A stretch of 64,000 nucleotides of DNA from Amphirosellinia nigrospora (taxonomy: Eukaryota; Ascomycota; Sordariomycetes; Xylariales; Xylariaceae), in assembly GCA_004123355.1 (NCBI GenBank), contig SCHM01000002.1:124001-188000 (forward strand). The letters are read 5' to 3'. This document shows, piece by piece, positions 13,063-24,578 of the stretch (its first letter is position 1; each line of letters starts with the position of its first letter). Both the position numbers and the translations under genes were made by a program. The notes under the pieces were generated by a model that was given only the letters and a program-made list of their open reading frames with translations, was not told the origin of the DNA and did not search any database.

Positions 13063-15564
13063 ATGGACACGCTCCCGTCGTATAACGAAGCCACGACTCG
13101 GTTGGATTGGTTGTCGCTCGTTGCGCCTCTTGTCCCCGCATCAGGCTGGACATGTTGCTGTCTCGTCGACCGCCGGTTCTACGACCGCTTCGCACCACGC
13201 CTGTGGCGAGATCCGCTAGTGACGGTCCGGCAACTTGGCTTACATCCAAATGATGGTGTGTTTCTTGATCTATTCTCTACACTAGAACGCATCCCGCAGA
13301 GTTATGTCGGGCTCGCGCGCCAGTTGATAGTTGTGCTGGCCGTAGAATATCTGTCCTTTCTTCACCTAAAGACACCATAATCAAGTCGAAGTAGATAACT
13401 GTATCTAATTAATCATAGATCTTGCGTGGTATAAACGCTTCATACATAAATATGCGAGATCTGCCCGTCCTGAGACACGCTGTATGGTCAAGTCGTTAGA
13501 TTTTCGTGCCTTCGCCTTGACAGCATCAGGGCTCTATTCAACCGAAGCGAGCGAGCGAGCCATTTCTGAAACCTTCAAGGAAATACCACAGCTGTTCCCG
13601 AAATTGATATGTCTTCTTGTAGACGGTCACCCAGAGCTTGACCCCGGCGCTCTAGCTACGGCTAAAGCCGCTGCCACGGACTCTATCGAGCTGTTGGATC
13701 TTGCTCATTGCCGTCAGGAACTCACCTCAAAGCTATTCAATCCTCAATTATTTCGCGATTTAGTTTATCTCGACATCTCCTATATCCCTGGATCGCTTAA
13801 GAGCGCTATCCAGTCTTCTCTCAACCCTGCTCACCTTCCCGAGCTTCGCATATTGAAGGTTCGGGGACGCGAAGTGGATGATGCCACCGCCCAATTACTC
13901 TTCCAAACGTTCAAACTTCAACTTTGGAGCATCGACCTCAGCAACAATAAGCTTACCGATCATTCTGTCGAGGCTTTTCTGGCTTATTGTTTCTCTTCGG
14001 TGTCATATCACAGTGAAGCCCACTTTGAGGTCGAGGGAAAGGTGGTAGTGCCCAAGGATTTGGGAAGCCATCAGTACGGGCCTTTTGAGTTCGTACAGGA
14101 ATCACCATGCAGTGCTTCATTCACGCATCCTGAACGACACCTCGCCGATCCGCCAGTCTATGCTCATAGAGCTGACGACGCTGAACCGCAGGAATGGCAA
14201 ACTGTCCGTTCTGATGGCATCAATCCGCTAAGACCTGATGACGCTGGCCCAGTAAAGGAAATGCTATTAGAACATGCATTGATTCAAAATAACACAACAC
14301 CAAAGTACCAGATACGCAGCTTACATCCCCCTCGAGGAGGCATCACACACCTATATCTGAACCAAAATGACTTCACCGCAAATGGGATAGGAAGGCTGCT
14401 TCGAGTTTCTTCGGGGAGATTAGAGCACTTCGAATGTGACACTTGTCTATTTTCCTCTCCAATGACATCTTCCAAAGAAGGCAGTCAACGGTTACAAGTC
14501 GCAGGCATGTTTGGACTATCGCATGTATTTCGTCCCGTGCTTTCTTCGAACCTCCGGTCACTGCGTGTACATCACTCACTTGTGACGCAAGTACCAGACA
14601 TAATTGCAGATGGACTGCCATTAGCAACAGCTAAGAGATTGTCAGAGGAAATCTTTGCTCGGGGAGTCAGCCGAGTCTATCCTCAACGTTTTATGCCAGA
14701 CATGAATCCACGCATTACCTCCCTCGGGCTGACTAACATCCCAGCACGTTCCGTTGGTCGTGTTATAGAACAACTAACCTCATTTTTGGAGCTTGCCTCT
14801 TCGCAACAAAAAGCCATAAAGCAAGCCAGGTTGGGTATGAATGATCGCCATACAGCCATGCTTAGTGGCCTTCGCCATCTCCGACTGGAGCTGGACCCAG
14901 ACTTCTCTGATGACGAATCAGACTCCTCTACAAGCGGCAATATAGACTATGACAAATTTTTGGATCCGGGAGACGATAATTTTAGCAACGGCACTTTTAG
15001 TTTTTTCGACGACACGAAGCAAACCATGTCAAGGCAGCCGGGCGCGAAGCGAGGGTCAACTGGAAAAGAGCCAAGCCGTATGAATACTGAACCATATTTT
15101 CAGTGGAAATCCGGTCGATTGAAATCGTCGCCGTACTCAGATACGAAGTCCCATTATATAAATTATTATGAAGAGGCATCGAACTCTTGGACGGGCAATG
15201 TCTTTTCGGTTCCCGTGTGGATTGGGCCTGGTACGATTGGGTCCTATCCTGCTGTCAATGAATACATGTGGAATCTTCAGGATCCAACACTGAGGGCTAA
15301 TATAGGGCCGGCGACGCCGGGTCATGTGGCCGCCGGAGTGCCGGCGCTGACATACTCTACGCTGCCTGGGACGCTATGATATTTCCTAATAACCTCGCCG
15401 CAGCCGTGAAAAGCTTGGGTACGGAGCCGCTTCAGGATGTAGCAGCAGCAATTAAGGAATATCGTGTCCGGACAAAGGGAACACCACATCACTGGGATGG
15501 CAAAATTGAGCTAGTACGGACCAATAGGTCATCGCGATATCATGCTTCAGAATATTGGCGATGA
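13063..15564 (+). CDS. Leucine-rich-repeat protein with an F-box-like N-terminus, one frameshift near the 3' end
   Basis: Probably a substrate-recognition type protein of unknown target. Exon 1 (13063-13255) encodes an F-box-like start (TRLDWLSLVAPLV, LVDRRFYDRFAPRLWRDPLVTV). Intron 13256-13418 (donor GTGTGT, acceptor ATAG) leads to DLAWYKRFIHKYARSARPETRC and then leucine-rich stretches: LLDLAHC, LVYLDISYI, LRILKVRG, LWSIDLSNNKLTDHSVEAFL, ITHLYLNQNDFTANGIGRLL, LRHLRLELD. An acidic Ser-rich linker (DDESDSSTSG) and a Tyr-rich tail follow. The frame stops at 15377-15379. One base earlier the next frame reads GADILYAAWDAMIFPNNL...VAAAIKEYRVRTKGTPHHWDGKIELV to a stop at 15562-15564 and looks strongly coding. 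I infer a lost base near 15337, so the stop at 15379 is probably an artefact. Exact function unknown. Confidence 0.75.
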
Positions 15565-15702
15565 ATCAATCGGTGTAGATGTGTCTTGGTTCGAGATGAA
15601 ACTTGGACGATATCTCCCAATATTTACAATAGATGTCTACCGTAACTGATTCTCCGTAGTTCGGAATGTGTAAGCTTCACAAATTTCCCGGCCCATCCAT
15701 TA

Positions 15703-16661
15703 CTAATTCACAGCAATTGAATACGCCGTAGTAGTCAGAACTGCGTCTGAACCCACAAATGGCTCTGTTCCTGCACCTATACTGGTGACATATTGGCTGG
15801 TAGACATGCCCTGGTTGGTAGTAAGGTAGGTGAGGAAGGCTTTGAGATCGCCGCTGAAGCTGGTCACCTGGGACGAGGCAACAAAGCTGAAGACGTGCAT
15901 GTCACCGTTATAACCATCGTATAAATTCCACGACACACCAGCGATGGTTGGTGTTGCAACAGGGCTGCCGGAAGACGAAATAGGGCCTGCACCACCGAGC
16001 GCAGCGAGCCAGACCATTACTTCATATTCCGACGATCCACTTGCGGTAGAAGATGTAAACAAGTCGTAGGCTACATTAGCGACCATGCCGCTCCCAGTGT
16101 ACCTATTTGATGAATGATTGGTTCAGCGTAGCTCCCAAATCCGCTTACGAGACACCTCAGTCCAGGGCCGTGTCATGACTTACGAGTACTTCCATGTTGT
16201 TGGCATAGTCGAGATGGCAGAGATCTGCTTCGCAGAAGTCTGCACGACAGCATTCGCGTACGACTTGACATCTGCAAAAATCGGAGTCAGTCATCGCCAT
16301 TTGGAGCTCGGTTGCAAGGCTTTTAGAAGCCTTTAGACACTCGCTTCTCTCGAGAGGGAAACCTCGTGCCCTGGGAGTTGCCAGAAAAGAAATCGTTCCG
16401 AAAACCACTCACTGTATTGGCCACCAGACCACGACCACGAAGTTGACCAGGCCACGGTACTACCAGACAGGCTATTCACGGTTGTACACTGGCTACCGGT
16501 CCCGGCGGACTCCCCCCAGAGGTTGTTATAGACGATGTACGAGCCCGTTTGCACCGAGTCCCACTGCCCGCAGAATGTCGTCGCTCTCTTGTCGATGGTG
16601 GGCGTGGGCGTGGCGAGGGCCAGGCCTACCAGAGCTGCTGTTGCTGGATGAATGACTTCAT
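15703..16661 (-). CDS. Secreted glycoside hydrolase family 12 (xyloglucanase / endo-beta-1,4-glucanase)
   Basis: An extracellular enzyme that cleaves beta-1,4-glucan or xyloglucan of plant cell walls with retention of configuration. Exons on the minus strand: 16661-16413, 16271-16184 and 16102-15703, separated by introns of 141 and 81 nt with GTGAGT and GTAAGT donors. The mature protein starts near [24 protein letters not shown] and continues CTTV...[21 protein letters not shown], then the nucleophile motif [10 protein letters not shown] and the acid/base motif GTEPF, both intact. The C-terminus [10 protein letters not shown] is typical. The start ATG at 16661 gives MKSFI but hits a stop after 11 codons. 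One base lost near 16645 would join it to [20 protein letters not shown], a signal peptide followed by a Lys-Arg processing site. Family assignment is firm; substrate (xyloglucan versus glucan) is not decided. Confidence 0.88.
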
Positions 16662-17776
16662 GTTGACGGCGAAATTTGGCTTCTGCTTGAACCTGCTCCC
16701 GTATCTGAACGTTGTTAGACAGATAGACGAGTTTTGCAGTCGGATATCATCGTGAACGCGCAGCGAACAAGCAAGTCTTTTTAACTTGGCGTGCCATGGC
16801 CATTTATTAACCAGGGTTACCGCCGGATGGAATTTCTCCTTGGTTGCTTTCTCAATTGGGGTTTACCATCCAATCATCCGCAGAGATGATACATATAAAA
16901 TGACTCGGTATCGTTACAACAACATTGGCAATGGCACATCTGGCAGGGCTTCCCCGGTGTTCTCTGCCCCTTTACGGCTCGGAACACCATCCGACCCACG
17001 CTACTACACATAGCATTTACGGTTAGGCAAAGCGTTTTGTTTCGCGACGGAGAATTTCCATCCCCCGGATCACCTGGGTTCTGCGGGGAGGAGGTCCCAT
17101 CTACGGGATTCCCTCTGGGTGGAGATTGGTGGATTAATGCTGGGAGCGTTTCAAGGCTTTACTTACAACACATTTTCCCATCGCCCCATTAATTCATCAC
17201 TCCGTCAATTGGAATAATAGTTAACAACTTGGCTCTCCCATACTTCCGTCATCATTCTCTCTGCATCAACAACAGCAATCACTGATCAATACGATGGAAT
17301 CTCTTCTCCTTATCACGTGTTGTTGCTTGTAATGCGCATCAGAGCGCTATATAGAATATGCTTCAAAGTAGGGATTGATCGCACTATCCATCTATCTATG
17401 CCTGGGACCTATACAGGATGAATGAATACATTCACCGTACTATGCCACCTACTTACTATGCTTGACATCATCACGTGATGGTGACTTTCGCCGGAATAAT
17501 GATTTATTACGAGATTACCTAATAAAGAGTACTAGGTATGGAGTCCTTTGGTCTGAAAACCCCTGTAGCACTAGTCTAAGAGCAACGCGAAGCCTCGGCT
17601 GTTTGGAGAAGCTGCTCCTCCACCACCAGCCATGGTAAACCGGGCTGTCGGTGATGCCGGACCAGTCCAGAGAATGAATAACAGACCGAGAACCAAGTAG
17701 CCACGCGACGCGACCTCTGGAGCAAATCTTACGCGTTCGGAATTCCTAGAAGAATAATTGACTATCTGTGTTCAAG
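16662..17776. other. Divergent promoter region between GH12 and SDR genes
   Basis: No gene seen. The interval separates two divergently transcribed genes and should hold both promoters. Short open frames lack motifs. The sequence turns AT-rich around 17280-17560. Confidence 0.5.
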
Positions 17777-18825
17777 ATGGCAGACTTGGCAAAACGAAGA
17801 ATCGCCGCGCTTGGCAGCCAGCTCTCTCCGCAGCAGGGAAACTTCGAGGGAATGCCTGCGGTCACGAAGGTCGCGGGCGCGTCCAACGGGCCTCGTGTGC
17901 AAGGCAAGGTAATTATAATCACAGGTATTACTGCCCAACCGTATGACTACATGCAGTAGGCTAACAGAGGCCCTACCACTAAGGCGCCAACTCGATCATG
18001 GGGATAGGTCGAGCGACTACGCATCTGTTCGCCGAAAGTGGCGCGAAGGCCGTCTATATCTGCGACTACGACAGCAAGAACCTTGAAACCCACAAGCGCG
18101 AGATCGCCTCATTATACCCTACCGTTGACGTACACGTCCGACAATTCGACGCGGCCGACGAGAAGGCGGTAAAGGCCGTGGTCGATGACGCAATAGAAAA
18201 GTACGGAAGGCTGGATGTGTTTTTTGCCAACGCTGGTATCATCGGGCCCATGGCGCCGTTCGCCGATATCAGCAAGGAGGACTTTATGAAAGTAATGGAT
18301 ACCAAACACTGCTAGGTTCGTGGCAACCCTGTACTCGCCATCACCAACCCTTCGTTTAACGTCTTGTTAGCGTGTTTCTGGCTGCCAAATATGCAGCACC
18401 TGCTATGATGAAAACCTCGGCGGGAAGACGTCAGCTTCCGGAAGTATTATCGGCACAGCGTCCGTGGCCGGGTTAAGGTCAAACGCTGGTACAACCCCTA
18501 CGCTGCCTCCAAGGCTGCCGTAGTGTCGCTTGCACAGTCGATATCGTACCAGCTTTCGGGCACAGGCATTCGTATCAATGCTATTTGCCCTGGCCTGATT
18601 GAGACAGGCATGACAGCGCCGACGTTCGAGTCCGCGCGAGCTCGGGGCACTGAGAAGAAGCTCGGGCAGTTGAACCCGTTGAAACGAGCTGGAGTAGCCG
18701 ATGAGGTAGCGCGAGTTGTCCTGTTTCTCGGCAGCGACGAGGCTAGCTACGTCAACGGTCAAGCCTGGGCCGTCGATGGTGGTTTGAGTGCGGGACACCC
18801 CTATGTCCTCGGGAAGATGGCCTAG
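17777..18825 (+). CDS. Short-chain dehydrogenase/reductase (SDR), frame-broken in exon 3
   Basis: NAD(P)-dependent oxidoreductase of the classical SDR fold; substrate unknown. Exon 1 (17777-17924) encodes MADLAKRRIAALGSQLSP...VQGKVIIITG. Intron 17925-17983 (branch GGCTAACAG) joins it to ANSIMGIGRATTHLFAESGA. The nucleotide-binding glycine motif is therefore TGANSIMGIG, two residues longer than the usual TGxxxGIG, a variant found in one fungal SDR group. Next come the FANAG motif, IIGTASVAG with the catalytic Ser, YAASKAA with the catalytic Tyr and Lys, and a C-terminus RINAICPGLIETGMT...SYVNGQAWAVDGG. Intron 2 is probably 18316-18370, joining ...DTNTAS to VFLAAKYAAPAMM if one A at about 18304 is extra. 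Lost bases near 18421 and 18500 put the Ser and Tyr motifs in different frames. All motifs survive, so sequence error is more likely than decay. Confidence 0.85.
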
Positions 18826-19881
18826 TTGGTAGTTGGAACACCTTGGCAAAACACCGGACGCGCATTATCTACAAAAAAGGCTCAGACACCTGCCGGAAAT
18901 GACTAGCTATGACAACCAGATGTTTACTCTTGTAAACGCCGTGACTGGATGATGACATATCCTCGCTTTCTGACTGGTTCCCTTTTTTTTCTCTCCTGCA
19001 ACCGTGGAGCTTGATCAGATGTCAGGGCTGCAGGCTCGAGCATCCTCGTGGAGAGGTTCCATTCGTTGAATACCTTGCAGCCGAGCTACCCTGCCCGAAT
19101 TATTATGGCTTGCGATAAAGATTCACCATACATTCACACTCCGGATAAGACTCGTAGCCATACAGTAGTCTGGTAAATATGCGTTGTCCTGGTGAAATAT
19201 CGCTTTAGGTTCTCGCGCACTGCGGAAAGAACAATTCCATGGCAAAATAATGTTAACCCATAAACAGGCCCAAGTACGCATATAGTCAACGGGTCATGTA
19301 ACTTGGTCTTATGCCATTCGATCCGTCGTCGATTAGAGGCTTGGCAAGTCTGAAATATAATTCTGCTGGAGAGCCGCGTAAGCTCACGGGCCTCGCCACA
19401 TTCCCGACGCAAACTACGTCGGGGGGTTTCCATTGCATTCTGTTCCGAGACTTGGACTGGCAACGGCAATGATGTATAATACACAATGCTGATTGCTAGT
19501 TATCGTTGATGCTCCTGGCCTTCCTTTTAGGTTGATCGACACAGATCGTCCCGGCTCTGGCAACCTCAAAGAGCAGACCTAGTCGCGCTCCACCTTCCTC
19601 AACTACACCGAGGGGATTCAATGTGAGAGGCATACTGAGCGAGGCGGTTATTCTAGTAGCTCTGATATTAACGGGGGTTGGAGCAAATGGGAACAACTTG
19701 AGTATGTGGGACGCCAAGTTCAAGAATGTGTCTGGCGAGGAGGGTTCGTTTCCGCTGAAGAGCGGAAGGGTTGAGAATATAAAAAGAGAAGCATGTCCAG
19801 GGAAACTGTCTCGACCGACATAGCTTCCAGGCCTTTCATTCATTTGAGATACCAGCTAGCCGCTCTGATAATTAAGTCAAG
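18826..19881. other. Intergenic region upstream of the dioxygenase gene
   Basis: No supported gene. Overlapping minus-strand frames at 19134-19486 and 19496-19843 show no domain. The right end is the promoter of the secreted dioxygenase. Confidence 0.45.
19778..19786 (+). promoter_or_regulatory. Putative TATA box of the intradiol dioxygenase gene
   Basis: TATAAAAAG lies about 96-104 bases before the ATG at 19882, a usual distance for an ascomycete TATA element plus a short leader. Inferred from sequence and spacing only. Confidence 0.45.
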
Positions 19882-21278
19882 ATGGTCAATGTACGCAACT
19901 TAGCCGCCTCGGTGGCGTTCACCTCCTTCCTCGGGGCTGCCCTAGCCCATCCTGTGACACCACGGAGGAAGTTCGTCGTGAACTTGAAGCCCACGCCGCC
20001 GCTCGTCCAGTTGCTCGTCGTGCCCTCAATGCTGCGCATCCGCTCCCAACACCGCGGCTCTGAAAGCTCGTGCCGTCGCCCGTCGTGCAGCCACGGCCGA
20101 GGCCCTTCGCCAGAAGCGTGGCATTGCTCACAGTGAGTAGACCTCGCTTCATCTAACAACAAACATTGACTAACTTGATATCAGAGGCTCTGAAGTCTAA
20201 GCGTGACGAGGCGGTTTCGAAAAGTGGTCTGCTGTTGACCATGACTCCTCATCCCTTGGCTACGATCTCGATACTTCATTGGACACGATCTTTGACTCAA
20301 ACTCTACTTGTGCTCTCGTTCCTGAAGTCACCATCGGTCCCTATTGGGTTGCCGGCGAGCTGATCCGAGTATGTTCTTGCTCCTACATTCTACCTACATC
20401 TAGATATCCAGCTTCTCTAAGGGGTTGCGAGAAACGGCTCAACTAACACATCATAGGCCGACATCACGATGGCCAGACAGGTGTACCCTTGCACCTCGAC
20501 CTCCAGTTCATCGACATCAACAGCTGCTCGCCTATTCCTGCAGACACCCTCATTGACATCGTAAGTCTGTTCCAAAATTAATGCCAGTAAGGGTGGCTTA
20601 CGCCACTCTTATGAACCTCAACTTCTCGTACTCTTCAACCATGATAACATACTAACACAACTTGCGACAGTGGGCTTGCAACGCAACGGGCGTTTACTCT
20701 GGTGTCTCTGCCACCGGCCAGGGCGGCCTCAACACCACCCACGGCCGTGGCATCCAGAGCACGGACGCGGACGGCGTGTCCAGTTCGACACCGTCTTCCC
20801 GGGCCACTACACCGGCCGCACCCCGCACATCCACCTGATGTCGACAGCGGGCGCGACCCTGCTCGAGAACAACACGTACGTGTCCGACAGCGGACGCCGT
20901 CGCACATCGGCCAGCTCTTCTTCGACCAGTCCTCATCACCGACGTCGAGGAGCTCGAGCCCTACGCCTCGAACCAGCAGAGCCTGACGCTCAACTCGCAA
21001 GACGGCATCGGCATCAGCGAGGCCACGGTCGACTACGACCCGTTCGTCGATTACGTGCGCCTCGGCGACTCGCTCAACGACGGCCTGCTGGCCTTCCTCA
21101 CCGTCTTCGTCGACACCACCGCCGACCAGTCCTCTAGCCGCCAGGCCGCCGCCCATTATTACGAGGATGGCGGTGTCTCCACCGGCAATGGCGGCGGTCC
21201 GGGTGGCCCGGCGGTCCTGGTGGTCCTGGCGGCAACGGCAGCTTCCCTGGTGGTCCGGCGGCCCTCCATCTTAGATAA
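19882..21278 (+). CDS. Secreted intradiol ring-cleavage dioxygenase, multiple frameshifts
   Basis: An extracellular Fe(III) dioxygenase of the catechol/hydroxyquinol family, likely acting on lignin- or plant-derived aromatics. It begins with a signal peptide (MVNVRNLAASVAFTSFLGAALAHP) and an Arg/Ala-rich propeptide-like helix (ARRALNAA, KARAVARRAATAEALRQKR). The catalytic region has CALVPEVTIGPYWVAGELIRAD (first Tyr ligand), then QFDTVFPGHYTGRTPHIHL, carrying the second Tyr and the His-x-His ligands. The C-terminus is Gly/Pro-rich (GGPGG repeats). Introns: 20133-20184, 20369-20456 and 20561-20670, all with clear GTRNGT donors and CTAAC branches. The frame is broken at least seven times, each by about one base, near 19951, 20040, 20233, 20468, 20777, 20893, 20931 and perhaps 21205. 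All iron ligands remain readable. The exact stop (TAG at 21272-21274 or TAA at 21276-21278) depends on the last indel. Confidence 0.85.
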
Positions 21279-23644
21279 CGGGGCACGCGGATGAGAGGCC
21301 GGGTACCACGCGGTCGCAAAGTTAGCAGGATGAAATGTGTCGCTTATCTGTCGCTTATCAAGGGAGGCAGATGGGGGAAATGCGGTAGATAGTATAACAC
21401 AGTCAGTTCTTGTGGATATTCCCAAGCCTGGACCGTATATAGAAATAAACGTCTGTCCTTACTGCGTATTCCTGTCACAAGGGCTCAGATAGAATGCTTG
21501 GAATAGTTCAAGTTGAGTAATAAACACTATGTTCCCAAAGGTGTTATGAAAATCTAAGTTTCTATTCTTCAAGCAGGAGGATTCCGTGCCCTTTTATGCT
21601 CGAATTTCCACCTATCTTTCTTACAGCTCGTGGGCCTCCATGGGCCTAAATAGATACCTGTATAGCCGGAGTCTGTGTCTTAACGATCCATCTCAGCTTT
21701 TAGTGATTAACTGAGACTCACAAGATTCGTACAACTCCATCAGCCTCGTAGATTAGTATTCAGCGAGCTCCGTGCGAGATCTGTATGATATTCCGGGTCA
21801 TACGACCTCGCCTAGCTTCTAAGGATTAATCTCTGCGTATGACTCTAGTTTTTTGCCCCTCCTACCCCAGGCGAGTTAAATTTCAATACTCCCGGATTCG
21901 TCTATAATCGTGACTTGACCTAATTACTCTCGTGCAACTGAACAACATAGCCAAATATTATATTCTTCAAGTCAGTCTGACACAGTGGATGTCAGCATTC
22001 TCCCTCCGTGAATTCAGGGCGACAAGGAAATATTATACGTATATCTCGCAATTCCCTCCGGCCTATGGCCCTAAGAAAACACTAAGCGTCATGTAGTTCA
22101 AGGAGTTTTAGAGCGTAGCCCCTATACCAAGCTTAAACTATAAGCAACAACTCAAGCCTCCTGAACCCAGATATATATAGATCATTAATTACGCTGCTTG
22201 GGGCATATAGCGGCTACCAGCAAGCCATAGGGTTCCTTTCTTCTAACTAGGCGCTCTCGCTCGCCACCCTTTGGCCCCTCGTGGGCGCTAATCGGTAGAA
22301 ACGGACCGGTGTGACTGAGATTATATCCGTACCCAGTAGCGATGAGGGATACAATAGGGGCCCTGTCAGGCGATTCTATATGAGATTTGTAGCGCATGAT
22401 CAAGGTACAACGGAGGTCTAGTTCTTATAGTATCTTCGTATTTTCGGCGATCTTTCGATCTCCCGCACAATTTCTTCTCGCCATCCGAGAAGTACAAAAC
22501 ACATACTATGTTAGTTGGACCTTATGTTGCAAAATTGGAGAGAAACTTACGCACACATAAACGTACGGCAGCCCTACTTTCAAGATCTCTTGATACAAGT
22601 ATAATATGATCTTAATCATCACGTAAACGATCTAGAATCCCTTGCGCCGTAGGCTAGTCCCCTATTTCTGACTGTATATACATACACGTACTTTGTTCTA
22701 GGGGACAGCATCGTAGCACCCATGATCGGTTACCTACTCGTAGTAATTAGATATTTCACTAGTGATCCTACCAAGTCCGGAAGAGCAATCTACTTTGAGC
22801 TTTTTATGTCAAGGTTATACTGAATTTTCCCAATCGCATCTAGAACTTCGATATGATTGCACTGTTGAACTACCATGTGAGCTACATAGGAGAACGGGCA
22901 CGATTTCGAACCATGACGCTACGCATTCCAAATGATTCTACCCGTGCTAAGATTCTAAATGGAAGTTCCTTGGTCCTCGGCTAGAGAAATGATTGGAAAT
23001 GATGACGAGGTGATTAAGGTAATTAAGAGGTTTCTTTAATGAAGTCAGTTGTAGAAGATTAGATAGCTGAGTCATATCTATGTAATTGTCGTAACACATA
23101 CCTGAGTCTGCACTCTCAACGCGAGATCAGATCATCCCCTGGGATCTAAACACCCTTCGAGCCAGCTGGCCCGGGGATCAATTTTAACGAATTTTACGGC
23201 GTTAAAAATATCACCGGGCCCCAGAATATGCAGTCGACTCTCTAGTCATGGTGTCCTATAGATATAGATATATATACTGAGAGGATATATTTCTAGGACA
23301 GAGGCGCAACATATTCAATTAGCTATTACATTGCCAAAGTTGACTCGGAAAGGGGGAGATTAAGGGGTAGTTGATGGGAAGTCGCGACGCGCAAAGGCGT
23401 CCCGGGTAAATGCTTTGAACGAGCCCTGAAGATTGTCGAATTACAAATAAAAAAAGCCGATTCACTCGATGTGGTTTATTATCCGATATCATATCAGTAG
23501 GACATTGAATCCGTGTTCTCTGCGGCCAACTTCGCTATCGCGCCTTCAGCAACTCCAGATATTAACATGTATACTTCCCTTCGCATCTTTACTCGATATA
23601 GCTGGGCAAAGAGTCCTCGAATGACTAGATTAAAGCAACACATT

Positions 23645-23710
23645 TGGTTAGCAACCGGTGGAATCGAACGTGCAGCTTAAGAAAAGGTGTAACTCCTCTA
23701 CTATCCAGTA
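23645..23710 (-). other. tRNA-like relic (B-box-like sequence)
   Basis: On the minus strand the sequence reads GTAGAGGAGTTACACC, a short CTT...AAG hairpin, then GTTCGATTCC, which matches an RNA polymerase III B box / T-loop. The T-stem does not pair (GCACG against CCACC) and no acceptor stem forms, so this is not a functional tRNA. It could be a mutated tRNA or the head of a SINE. Confidence 0.25.
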
Positions 23711-23742
23711 TTCCTGTTTGCCTGCAAACAGGAATACTGGAT
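23703..23742. repeat. Perfect 19-bp inverted repeat with 2-nt centre
   Basis: ATCCAGTATTCCTGTTTGC (23703-23721) is followed by CT and then its exact reverse complement (23724-23742). It would form a long hairpin or cruciform, and could be a fold-back (MITE-like) element or a head-to-head end junction. Confidence 0.85.
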
Positions 23743-23838
23743 GTATAAGACATTAACCGAAAACCCTCCAACGAGTTTTCTCTATGTCACGGAGATCTGC
23801 AGGGGTCAAAAAGCCATATATTTCTCTGTGTGTGGGCG

Positions 23839-23859
23839 CAGGGCAGTCTGACTGCCCTG
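23839..23859. repeat. Perfect 10-bp inverted repeat with 1-nt centre
   Basis: CAGGGCAGTC, then T, then GACTGCCCTG, about 100 bases downstream of the 19-bp palindrome. It is GC-rich in an AT-leaning setting. Confidence 0.8.
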
Positions 23860-23954
23860 GCCCCTATATAGACCTGTGTACGCGATCACGTGACCTAACC
23901 TCCGAAGATCCTCCGTAGGGGTCCATATACCCCTTGGGAATAGCTTCATCCAGG

Positions 23955-24005
23955 GGGGCAGTATCCACTTTACCGTGACACTCTAACCATCGAGTCATCC
24001 ATTAC
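23955..24005 (-). other. tRNA 5'-half-like relic (canonical D-arm)
   Basis: The minus strand reads GGATGACTCGATGGTTAGAG followed by TGTCACGGTAAAGTGG. ACTC and GAGT form a D-stem around a loop GATGGTTA with the GG pair, and CAC/GTG forms part of an anticodon stem. The anticodon loop is six rather than seven bases and no T-arm follows, so it is a truncated or decayed tRNA or a tRNA-derived repeat. Confidence 0.25.
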
Positions 24006-24552
24006 CTGCAAAGTGATAGCACCTGCAGAGCGGAGTAGGCTGGAAGGGTAGCTGTTATCTAAGTATATATGTTTAGCAAACAATTACTACAGTAGGCGCT
24101 TGCCCCAAGTTTACTTCCGTATAATCATCGAAAACACCATAAACAATGAGATAACGCCACGCTCAATGTATCTCAACAGATTGTAGCTTGTGCAATGATT
24201 TATTATGTCCACCCCTTGCGGCGTGGAACAGAGAATTATAATAACAAGGGTAACACGTCCGAAAGTATATTTAAGAATCAAACAAAACATCTCCAAGCTC
24301 CCAATAGATATCGAGTTTACATCTACGGGTAATTGATCATTAGAGTCGTGATAATATCGCGGCTCTAGTAATAAAAGACAATTAATTACTTGCAATCATG
24401 ATGTCAGCAAATTGTTTGGCGTACCTAGTGATCGTACCGAAAATATACTTAAAGCTACACACGACTGACTCTTTAATGGTATGTCGTGGGATACCTGCAT
24501 ATCGATGGTTACACGAGGCGTAATGTATGAACCATTCGTTGCACAGATTAGT

Positions 24553-24578
24553 AATGTCAGCTTATTCCGGCTGACATT
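24553..24578. repeat. Short hairpin: 9-bp inverted repeat with 8-nt loop
   Basis: AATGTCAGC and GCTGACATT flank the loop TTATTCCG. No run of T follows, so a terminator role is not suggested. Confidence 0.7.

Noticed and set aside
15703-21278. A secondary-metabolite or other biosynthetic gene cluster
   Set aside because: Only three catabolic-type enzymes are present, with no synthase, transporter or dedicated regulator.
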